Origin: Amphiura filiformis | Taxonomy: Eukaryota > Echinodermata > Ophiuroidea > Amphilepidida > Amphiuridae | Direction: 5' to 3' | Assembly: GCF_039555335.1 (NCBI RefSeq) | Contig: NC_092635.1 | Span: forward strand, 47,884,052-47,948,051 | Length of the DNA: 64,000 nt | Shown: piece after piece, positions 36,301 to 48,100 of the stretch | Numbering within the stretch: the stretch's first letter is position 1 | Layout of the letters: each line of letters starts with the position of its first letter | Translations under genes and position numbers: made by a program | The notes under the pieces: generated by a model | Seen by the model: the letters and a program-made list of their open reading frames with translations, nothing else | The model's database searches: none | What the model was told of the DNA's origin: nothing

Positions 36301-39131
36301 TAGCTACATGTAGGCGGATTCTGCAAAGATATTGGGCCAAAGAGTTATCACCATGTACAACTGACTCGAATGACCAAAAAGAGGATTTATTAAACATGTT
36401 AAAGCGAAGCGTTTGACACCATGGGCGGAAGTGTTTGACTATAATAAGCCTACAATTATTTTAAGCATGGGCTACTTAGCATGCTTAGTGCTGTTTACCG
36501 AGAGGAAAACTTTTTTGGTCACAAAAACTACGGAATTGTCTCGAGGTGGATTCATATCATCATTTGTTGCAGTTGCCTATAGCTGTAGAAAAACGTTTAG
36601 CCAATTATGATATCATTTTTGTAAATGTATGACACATTTTTTTGAAACTGAATAGTTTTAATGGTGTTGTCTATATCGCATGCAGTATGAATTCAGTGCA
36701 CGAAGTAGGCCTAGGACTTTACCCAATAACACAAAATGCTTTAGAACATTTAAATGTTGGATTATAAACTTTTAAAATATTTTTAAAATAACAATCAAAA
36801 ACAATAAACACTTGCTGCAAAACATATTCTAAGTTGGAACAATGTTGCCAAAATAATAAATGTCTACAATAACATTTTCACAACATGTTTTTAATTTTGT
36901 TGTAGTGCGTTTCATTATGAAATGTTCTGCAAACGTTTAACCTTTAATAGGCCTATAGTGGTTACCCAACAATTAGGCCAAATATTATTAAAATGAATTA
37001 ACCAATTTAACCAACACTCGTTTAGGCCTAATTTAAAAAAAAATAACCCTGATTCTGTGTTTGTTGGGTAGGCCTATAACTTCATACCATCTATTGAACC
37101 CTATTGTCGTAGGCCTTCTTTGGGGGAGGAGGTCCGTTATCAGTGGAAGCCCGCTGGCAAGATTGGGCTTGTACATGTTGTATTTAATAATATTAGAAGC
37201 GGTCACCTTTTTTGCGCTCAGCAAACATTGGTTTTTTTTATTTTGTGGCCCTAGTTATCGCCGGTGCGCAAAAATAGCATTGACACGCACAACATGCATC
37301 GTTCTCTCTGATGTCTGCAACGCATACGCAGACCACGACAAAATGCATACGCATAGGCGCAATAGTCAAGTCGAATCGGGTGATGACGGAAAAACCTTAA
37401 AGTTGCCTCTGTGTTTCTGACCAAGACCAAGAACTGTTCGCTGAAAGTCTTACACAACCATTGAGTCTGTGTCTGCATACTAGATAGAGTTAATTATAAA
37501 GTTTCTCATTGACCAAATGGTCTATGGCAAGCTGTAGATACCACAGAATAGTACTTTGGGAAAGATCGACCTTCTGCTGACTCAAACAAAATTTGAGCTG
37601 AAAGGGCAAACAACGTTACGTTCCTCACAAATTTGCAACTTTCATGCGACAGGAAAGTACATACATGCATGATTTATAAAAATGTAGGGAACAAATTGCA
37701 TTTTTTTTGGTTGCAAATATTACTAACATAAAAGATCTTTTTTAAGTAAACTATATAGTTGCTGTATTTAATTCTCGGACACAACACAAACAGTTTGAAA
37801 GCAACGAGTACATCGACAAACATTCCACATGCAAATGACGTTATAAACTAGCATAACTCGAAAAAATTATACCAATCACTCTACGCAATGTTGGAACCTG
37901 AGACTAGTAAACCAACTAGTAAACTATAGTTGGTTTACTAGTCTCAGGTTGGAACTAAGCAGCCAGGGTCTTCTGCGAGGTATGCACATGCATTAAGCTT
38001 GTGTCCAAGAAATAAAAATAGCAACAATATATAAAAATGGATTATTATTGATGAGATTCATCAGGATCGTTCAAAGTCAAGTTAAATTATTAAGATTCTG
38101 GTAACAGATCCAAGAAAATGAAGTACTCACTCGATATATTTCAGTTCCTATCAGGAACCTTGTTCACTCTGCAATGACTGTAAAAAGTGTTTCTAGATGT
38201 CAGCAGACCCAAGTGGCTGTGATGACGTCGCCACTTTTGTTGGTTGCTGTTGTGAGATGATCTGGTCATAGATTCTGTCCAATTTGTATGCCCCCTCGTC
38301 CTTGTTCATAGTGTTTTTGCCTGCTCCTGATCCAAATAGCTTCTTTAAGCCAACGTGTGGTTTTGTCTGCCTCTTGATCGATGATTTTAGCCTCTTCCCA
38401 GCTGATTACATGGTTGCTAGCTGCGACGTGCTCAGTTATTGCCGATTTATGGATTTGGGATGTGGAGGATTTTCTTTGAGACCTGGTGAAATTTTTGGCA
38501 CTTATTTTTTCCGCTTCAGTTTTGTGTTCATGCAGCCTTGTTTTGAACAAACGGCCCGTTTCTCCGATGTACGTCTTAGGGCAGCTATTGCATGGTATTT
38601 CATATATGGATTCTGCTGTTTGGAGGGGGTCCCATTTGTCTTTGGATGTACCAGTAAATTGCGCAAGGTGCAGTGCGGCTTCATGGCGGTTGAAAAACCA
38701 TGTTTCTTGAACACTCTAGACACTCTCTCTGAAAGGCCCTCGACGTAGGGTACAACGACTGACCCCTTAGCTTTGTCTTTGTCGTCTTTCTTCTCCCTTT
38801 TCTTGGTTTTTGGATGTTGTTTATCTTCCTTAACCTTGTCGATGGCCCAACCGGGGTATCCACATTGAGAGAGAGCGTCCTTGATCTTGCTTTCTTCTTC
38901 AACTTTGTCAGCCTCCTCCTAAAAATGGATTCTTGTACCTTTCCTTCCTTTTTTTCCTTCCTTAATTAGATCTTCAAGTTCTGACAGTGAGAGTGACAGG
39001 GATAGAAGACGGCGAGACAGATCACGATCCAAGGACAGGCAGAAGCAAAAACATAGGCATAGATCAAGATCACCAAGGGCGAAACGCAAAGAGGTGCCTA
39101 TGGACCCGCAACAGCTCAAAGAACAGAAAAG
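33304..39131 (+). CDS. CACTIN: Cactin exons 1-2: RS-like basic N-terminus
   Basis: Exon 1 begins at ATG 33304 in a good context (ACCATGG) and encodes an MGRSDKKKKRKRSRSRS-type start. Exon 2 continues with alternating Arg/Ser/Asp/Glu and ends DPQQLKEQKR. Together they give about 86 residues of arginine-serine-rich disordered sequence, which fits nuclear-speckle and spliceosome targeting. The intervening intron holds an orphan exon-like ORF, a CAGCAAACAC-type repeat, a tiny palindrome and a Penelope-like fragment. Confidence 0.93.
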
Positions 39132-42100
39132 GTCAGTTGATTAACACCTAAATTTCCCTCCAAACCACCAAATTTCCCTGGAAGGAGCTTCCCACTTTCC
39201 GCATTTTTTCCAGGCCTGCTTAATCAAATGTATGAATTTTTGTCCAGTGCAACAAGAAATGATTAAAATAAAAAGAAAAGAATCCAAGAAGGCTTACAGG
39301 GCTGGGAGAACATTTAATTTATTTTTATATTTCTTGAACCTCTATTAAAGAGACCAAAAAGAGGTATTGACATTAAACATTACTACTGAAATCACAGTTT
39401 ATTTAGCAAGGTAGCAATTTTTTTGCAAGCTGTTAATATAAGATATTTCGTTTTGGGGAGCAAATTTAATGCATTTTTTTTTAATTTGAGAAATACAGTT
39501 CCTCCTCCCAAGTAGTACTAGTTAATAGAGCAATAGCATATTACTGTAGAATCCCATCAACTGCCCTTCCATGTAAAATGATGCTTTCCAACTTTGAGTA
39601 ATAAGTAGATTCTCTGATCCGATGACCGATCCGCTAATCTGTTCAGCCTTAGTCGTAACACATTGCAAATGTTCACATTTAAATTTGAACTCCCAATAGG
39701 TTATATATAGTACCAGCAATCAATAACATTTATAAATTTGAACTCCCACCAGTTTTTTTGCCCCTTGTAACCAAGTAATAAAAGATAAAAACTTCTATCA
39801 TTCCCAGGAAGGAGAAAGAATTACTGAAGGCTACAGAATCTTTAGAAGAGAAGAGAGCTAGACGACTAGCCAAGAAGACTGCCAAGGACAGGAAACGCAA
39901 GGAGCAGATGGGATGGGATCAAGAAATGATGGTGAGGAGATGATACCCTTCATGCACTGTTGATGGACAAAAATCCCCCACTTTAAAACACAAAGAGTTA
40001 TACTTTTTGCACTAAAAAGTTCATACACCTAGATGTAGATCAGCTTGATAAAGGACATTTATTTGAGGTCAACTTGAGAAACAGGCTACACATGTAATGT
40101 TTGGTTTCATAGAAATTCAAAGTCAAAATTGCCATAGGCCTCTATATTAATTTCCATTCCTCTGTACATATGAGTCAATAATACATGTACATGAATTGTT
40201 CCAGGAAAATCTGTTTAGATTCTTGAACACCCTGGGTAAAAAAAAATTGGTTCAACAATTATAATTGGCAAACAATATTTTCAATGTTTTGTGCTTGTCT
40301 GGAAGAATTTCGGTATAAATCAACATCCGGTAGAGAAACCCCAAAGGTGCGTATTTGCCAATATATAAACAGATTCTTGTAGTTAACATTAACAATTTAT
40401 ATAAACAGAGCACAAGAAATAAGTCCCCCTCTCAACATTTTGTCATAACATCGTAAGGTTTCATTTTGTACAAATAAAACTAACTTTGAAATAATTATAT
40501 GACCGTTTTACTAAGTGCTGTGTGGATATGAAAGATGTCCATAACTTCGGGACTGAATGAGCCCAAATTGAAGACAAAAACTGCCCTTTTCAAAAGTCAC
40601 AAAGTAGGCCTATGCTTGTCACAAAAGTTGATTCATGGCTTGTTACTAATGGAAAACCCATGTGGTTGAGTGCAGTTTAAAATCCTCACCAAGTGTACAT
40701 TTACTCTAGTGTGTATCGATTATTGATCATTCAGCCATGCAAATCCATTTCTTGGTGCAGAGTTCAGCACAGTGAGTTGTTAGATGGCCAGTCACATTCC
40801 TTGTCACAATACACCTTGCAGTTAACAAGCATAGGCCTACTTAGTGACTTTTGGAAAATTGCAGTTTTTGTCTTAAATTTTGCCTCATTCAGCAATGAAG
40901 TCATGCACATCTTTTATTTTCACACAACACTTAGTAAACAGTCATATGATTATTTCTAAATTAGTTTTATAGGTACAAAGTTTTATTTTACGATGTTATG
41001 ACAAAAATTTTGAGAGGGGGACTTGTTTCTTATGATGTGTTTATATAGTGCCTTTACCAAAAGTTACAAAGTGATAAATAAGAAACACTTAAATTTGTTT
41101 GATCTTTTTTACAGGGCTACACCAATGAGGATAATCCATTTGGAGATTCACAGTTGTTGGAGACATTTGTCTGGCACAAGGTAAAGTATTTCATCAGAAC
41201 TATTTTTGACACTTTTTTTGTGCTGATCAGAAGTAATTCCCTGTCGAGCAAGCCAAAAATCTGAAATACCCTAACTGATCCTGACTGACTTGGACCTACA
41301 GTAGATTGGAGAATAGAGAAATTGCGATTTCCAAACTTACGTGGAATGAGCGTACGTGAAATCTATTCAAAATCACTCTCCTGTGACAGGATTTTGAATA
41401 GATTCAATGTACATTCGATGCTACGTTTTGGATATCGCAATCTCTCTAGGGGCGTTGGGTTTGGGTGAATTATCACCAAGTTACAACAGGTCAGTGTTCT
41501 TTCTTTTGGTTTGGGTCAGGATCAGCAAAAAAATATATACTAAATATTAAAAATTCAAAGAACAGACCTTCCAGAATAGGTAGTCGTTACTCTGAGTTTC
41601 ATGCCTAAAAGGCAATCGTCAGACGACACGATGAAATGCTTTGGGTGGACTACCATCACTTCACATATACTAAATATTAGCTTAGGAAGATTTTCAACAT
41701 GGGGGGCTGACCAAACAAATATTTTGGCGACACATCCTAGGGGTTGGCACGTCGACATGTGCAGAATTTTTGTGGTACGGGGTATTAGGCACTGTAGGCC
41801 TAAAATAAATGACTATTGTCATGGTTTAGAAATGTGATAATGTAGCTCTGTAAATGGTAACTTGTGAAAGTGAAAACCATAATATGTCATTGCATAATTA
41901 TCATTTTAACGTTTTATCTACAGAAAAATGACCAGGCTGGACTGTCAGATCTTGGTCAAGAGAACTTGAAGAAACTGGTGAAAGACAAGCAAATAGAAAA
42001 TAGGGTGAGTATTTTTTATAGAGTTAATTTGTCTGTGAAGTGGCAAAACCCTTTTCACCATGTGTGTGCTTTTGTAGATCATTATATTAATGTAAAATAT

Positions 42101-45100
42101 GGTATAGATTTCAAGATGTAGCCAAACAAAGGAAATGATTTCCTTTGTTTTCTATTGTTTAAAGGAATACTAAAAATGCTCATGTTGCAGGAACCAAATG
42201 TTCAATTTTGGTGGATTGTTTTCTGCAGACTGTGGCATTGTAAATTCAAAATACTTTGGTTAAAAAATACAAAAGTTGATATGCCTGACATCAAACTGAT
42301 TTTGTTTGATTGTACCACAAATAATAAACATAGTTTTGTACTTGTGTCTTTATCCCATAGCTTGAACTGCAGAAAGTCAAACAGCGTAGACATGAACGGG
42401 AGAAGGAGAGAGAACAGAGGGAGAAAGAAATGGTGAGTATTCTCATGTATAGGTATCTTGGTGTAGATTATTCATCCAGTAGTTCAAAACATTATTTTGT
42501 AAATTAAATCTAATACTGGAACTAAAATTTGCAACTCACTTTGCTATGTTGCAAACATCGGACTTCATCAGGCATCTGATTGATGATGGTGTGACCTCAG
42601 ATTTTGTGACGTCATAACATCTGACGTCACATCACATCATCAACATGCGGGTATCGACTACAGACTACAAGTTTCAATTTTTTTTAATTCAAAAATTCAG
42701 AATTTTACATTTCCATGACCATATTTGGAATCAGCATTAAAAATGCATTAGAATTAGTACAAGCAAGCCCAGTATTGGTTCAGTGGTTCTTGAGATAACT
42801 TCTGACATTTTGGAAAACTATCTTAAAATTTGGACTTTTTAATATTGAAACCTATGGTCAGCATGCAGGACATTATTAATTGATGTGTACATTTTGTACT
42901 TGCAGGAAGAGTTGCAGAGAATGAGAGAAGCAGAGTACTTCAAAGAATGGGAACACCAGGAAGATAGTGTAAGTGCATTCATGTTACCCTACAGTCTGTC
43001 CACTTAGAAGTACAAAGTACAAGCGCACCATGCTCTTTAAGCGTCTCGTCACGTTCGTGTGTGATGCAAAGCATCGACCCCCGATGCCACAAATTTGGTT
43101 TGTACTTCTATGTAGACAGACTGTATTCAACCAGGGACATCAATCAGACTTATTTGCCTGTAATCTTGGACACACAGTCAAACAGGGATATATGTGATGC
43201 GATCAAGCAAAATGAGTCTGTCGATCAAAATCAAAATTCAGTTTTCTATTTCATTAGATGAGCCATTCTCAGAGCTTTATTTTGCTGAAAACCCTATCCT
43301 AATTAGACTATACTATTCATCAAATTACTTCAGCGGTGTCCGTCTGCTCTGTCTGATTATAGCGTAAAAAGAACTAGCTCACATGTTGCTACGCAGTTTT
43401 ACCAGCGAATGAGGTGATGATGATGTGATTCAATTGGCCAATCAGAACCCCACTTCTGTATACGCCATAAACTGCGACAAATTGGCATACCGCTGAAGTG
43501 CTGTGCTGAAAACTATAATGATTCCAGAGATATGGCCATGCTAGTGTTGCTCAGAACAATAAAATACAAAGGATGTTGAATACTATTATTAGCTATTTCA
43601 CAAAATCAATATTCCGGACATCCGACTCGTTTTGCTTGATCACATCACGTTTGTGGATTCATTTAGTACTTTTACAACTGGGTCTGAGTGCGTATGTGTT
43701 TGCCTACAAACAAGGATGCACGATGACATTTCACATTTAAACCGTGGACCTCTTTGCAATAGGGATGTCTGTCTCCCTCATATACAGAGGGAGTATGGGG
43801 TTTGGAAATAATTGACTTGAGCCAATTCCATTTGAAAATCATGCTCCCTTTGTGGAAGACTTTTCTTAAATCTTCCACAGGAGTAGTGTAGATTTCATAT
43901 GGAATACCTTAATGGAACATAGGATTCTATAGATTCATTTTGGCTTTACCACCCTCCCACAAGGGATGATATCATTAGGAGATTTTTTGTCATACGGTTG
44001 AATCCTAAAATACTATAAACCATCTCCCCTGAATTATACCAAGCAGTGATCGAGATGAAGTAGGTAATGGTGAATCCAACGGACAAAGACACAAAACACA
44101 TCGAGGATCAATAAATGATACAAGAGGATACCATGAATATGCAAACAACTGAGAAGAAAGAGAAAGGTATACCAAGCAGGGCTAGCAGTGACCTGCTGAG
44201 TCCAGGGGTCCAAATTGGCAAATAAAGGGGTCCAGGCATCTAATTCTACACAGACGTACAAAATTAAGGGGTCCAAATCACGGGGACCAAGGAGTCCTGG
44301 ACCCCAAGACCTCTTAAAACGCTACCCTGATACCAATTAAACACTTGGTTTTGCTGTGGTGTATAGGAATAAACAATGTTGAATAACTGAAGTGAACACT
44401 TAAGATTTATGCACTGTATAACCCTATTTTATACTGTTTTTTTCTTCATTTCAGTTTCATCTTCAACAAGCCAAAATGCGTTCTAATATCAGGATACAAG
44501 ATGGCAGAGGTGAGAAAATAATTTCTGTTAAGGATTAAAACAGTGAAGGTCCCAAGCATACATTTTATACAATATAAAGAACTGATAACACACATGCTGT
44601 TAACGATCTAAAATCTGTGGCCCTGACAATGATAGCGTAATTATTTACTGGACCCAGTCAAGAATGTTGTTTTGTTGTTGAATTTGTTTATGTACATAAT
44701 AAATGTCATATGTTTTAGATGCAATTTGAATAATCAAAACATAATAAAGTGTGCTATTGTTTCCAATTTATATTTTGTATATAAAACAACCAAGTGAACA
44801 TTTATCCATACTGTCCATTGCTTTCATTTTTCAGCTAAGCCAATTGATCTCCTTGCTCACTATGTGGGATCAGAAGATAACGAAGATCTCTCTGTAGAAA
44901 TGCAAGAACCATATAATGTTCTCAAGGTATGTTGCTTTATTTTCCATGAAAATGTGTGTGAAAAACCCCTATCAGATGAAACATGTCATCGTTGGGAAGG
45001 AAAAACCTCCCATGTGTCATTGGCCACTGAACATGTTTAAAGCAAAATCTTGCATGCAACCTCTTGGCAGTTTTATTGTAACCATGTTCAAGGGCTCTTA

Positions 45101-48100
45101 ATACATAGGAGGTTTTGAACTTGTGGCCCTTTAACATGTTTAAAACAAAACTGCCAAGATGTTACATAGGAGGTTTTGCTTTAAACATGTTCAGGGGCCA
45201 ACGACACACAGGTTTTTCCTGCCCAACAACAATATTACTTGTATATGCCTCTTTTATCCATCTGTGATTGGACGAAACATTGACTAGATAAGTGGAAAAT
45301 TCGGATTTGTCAATATGTCCATAGTGCTAAATTTGGGACAACAAAAGATAAATGATAAATGATACATGTCCTGGGCATTTGTATCCAATCTTTGTTGTTT
45401 TGCCTGCTGGTATGTATTTTGCTTGCTGTGTTTAAATAAAGATTGATTGAACCTGAAAGATGGTATTTGAGTGCTGCATAGAGGTTGGACTTTTAGTTGA
45501 TTCAGCATGGAGCCGTACCATTTTTCATTGGGTGCAGCTTTAAAGTGCTGGCGTACACACACATGATTAAAGACACCGCATAGATGCACACATGACACAG
45601 CTGCTTCAACACGTTGACGTCACTACCATATCAGGACGAAAAGTATTATAGTGGTTGAAGCGAAAATCTGTTGCATTTAAAGAATGCTGGGCTATTCCAG
45701 TTTAAATCCATACACCCCCTGTGGAAGACATGACCTTAATCTCATACACAGGAAGTGTGAATTTCAAATAGATTTACCTGAATGAGTGACTCCATTTGAA
45801 AGCTACATCCTCCTATGTGGGAGATAAAGATCATGTCTTCCAAGTGGGTGTATGGATTTCAACTGGAATAGCCCATTTGGCTTATATAACCGAGGTTATC
45901 TTAAAATCAAAATGTGCTTGTTTCATTCAGGGATTGACAATTCAGGATTGTGAAGATCTGCTGGAAGATATCAAAGTGTATGTGGAATTAGAGCAGGGTA
46001 AAAATGCAGAGTTCTGGAAAGACATGACCATAATAACGGAGGATGAGATGACAAAACTCAAGAAGATTGCCCCAGAATTACAAGGTATGATATCACTATT
46101 CATGCAGGTGTCAACTGTGACAAGTTTCAAATTTTCTTTAAAAATTCAAAAATTTCAGAAATGTAAATTTTCATGACCATATTTGGCATCAGCATGAAAA
46201 ATGCATTAAAATGAGTACAAACAAGCCAAGTATTGGTTCAGTGGTTCTCAAGATAGCTCTTGATATTTTGAGAAAATATCTCAAAACTTCGGTGTAGCAC
46301 ACTATAAATCACACATTTTTTTACTATAAAGAACCTACCAAGCAGTTGGACAACTTTATCTTTTTGTATTTGAAATTCAGATGGTGCGGATAGACGTGAG
46401 GGCATCAATGCATCAGTCAGCAATGAAGTAGCCAATGTGTTCCAAGGCAAGAGTCATAGTCAACTATTAGCGCTTAAAGGTACAATCATGCAGCGTATTA
46501 AGAGTGGAAAGGCTGGTGTAGATATAGGTGAGTGAAGAGTGAGTATAACTCTCCCCATGTGGGTGTCAACTGCAGACGACAAATTTCAGTTTGTTTTTTG
46601 AATTGAATAATTGATCGTATTTGGAATTGGCATGAAAAATGCATTGAAATGAGTACTACCTAGTATTGGTTCAGTGGGTCTTAAAGCCATAATATATAAT
46701 TACAGTGATTCTTCTTGAATTTCTACTTTTTGCATGATTGTAATGTCCAATGGTGTACTAAAATACCATGTGAAAGACTAAGCCTGAAATGCTTTAATTA
46801 CTGTAAAATTTAAGTGTTTATATTATATCAGGAGATCTCCGGTTTTATTCTGAGTTCACCGATTGAGTGATGGCTAACACGTCTCGTGCATGTGAGCTCG
46901 TGTGTATTATTGAATCAGTGATATATAAACTGTGTGCATATCGCTATTCGGCTTTCGTCTTATTTACACGTCCCTGCTGTGTGACGCTCCGCTCAATAAT
47001 AATACAATTGGCGAGCTAATACACACATTGTTGGCACTGGAATGAAATAGCAATTTTCATTTTTTTTACCTTATTTGTTTAGCTGAAAATTAAAAGGGGA
47101 CAATCTGATCAGTGGAAACTAACTGAGTAACATTTAAATTGAAATCTCTAATTATTAATAATAATATTTAACAGCTTTTTTTGTGTGTGATACAGGTACA
47201 AGAATATATTGCACTCGATAGAAAAATATTGCACTTGCCTTTGGCTCGTTCAATATTTTTCTATCTCGTGCAATATATTCTTGTGTCACCCACAGCCATT
47301 CAATTATTATATAATTATTATAATACTTATTATTGTATTTTGACAGGTTATTGGGAGTCGTTACTGCAGCAACTGAATGCTCACATGGCTAGGGCTAGAC
47401 TAAGAGAACGGCATCAAGAGAAACTGAGGCATAAACTGGCATCTCTCAGACAACAGGTACGTTACAGATGTAGTTGTCTCACATAGAGTTCGACAACCTT
47501 CCCTTGTCATCCATCTTATTTCCTTTCCTCTCTTGTCTGTTTCCCTCTCACCCCTTCCCTCTCTCTGTCTCCCTCTCTCCCATTCCCTCTCTCTGTCTCC
47601 CTCTCTCCCTCTCTCTGTCTCCCCTCTCCCGCTTCCCTCCCTCTCTCTGTCTCCCTCTCTCCCATTCCCTCTCTCTGTCTCCCTCTCCCCCTTCCCTCTC
47701 TCTGTCTCCCCTCTCCCGTCTCCCTCTCTCCCATTCCCTCTCTCTGTCTCCCTCTCCCCCCTTCCCTCTCTCTGTCTCCCCTCCCCCCCTTCCCTCCCTC
47801 TCTCTGTCTCCCTCTCTCCCATTCCCTCTCTCTGTCTCCCTCTCCCCCCTTCCCTCTCTCTGTCTCACTCTCCTTCCTCTCTCTCCCATCTCCCCCTGTG
47901 TACAAAATTTTCCTTCTGCTTTGTCTCTCTCTACCTGTTTGTCTTTCTCCTCTCTCGCTCTCTCTCCATCTCCCTTCTTCCCTCTCCATATTCCCATTTT
48001 CGCTTTCTCTCAATATAGTCATACTGTATACACCAATATTTTTTCGCGTACATATATTTTCGCAGTTTCAAGTATCACTGACAATTTTGCGAGGTGTTAA

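Noticed and set aside
38266-38902. Host gene encoding a GIY-YIG nuclease
   Set aside because: Frameshifts, joining to a reverse-transcriptase tail and antisense intronic position fit a dead Penelope-like element.
42565-42571. Active hammerhead ribozyme at the CTGATGA word
   Set aside because: The matching GAAA core and flanking stems are not present in the right place.
45796-46176. 126-codon plus-strand frame taken as a whole
   Set aside because: Only 45931-46084 is cactin exon 10; the part before it is a foldback MITE and the part after is intron.
47400-48100. Long open frames of 100-208 codons on both strands
   Set aside because: They are open only because the tract is nearly pure pyrimidine on one strand; translations are Ser/Pro/Leu or Arg/Glu/Gly low complexity in all frames.
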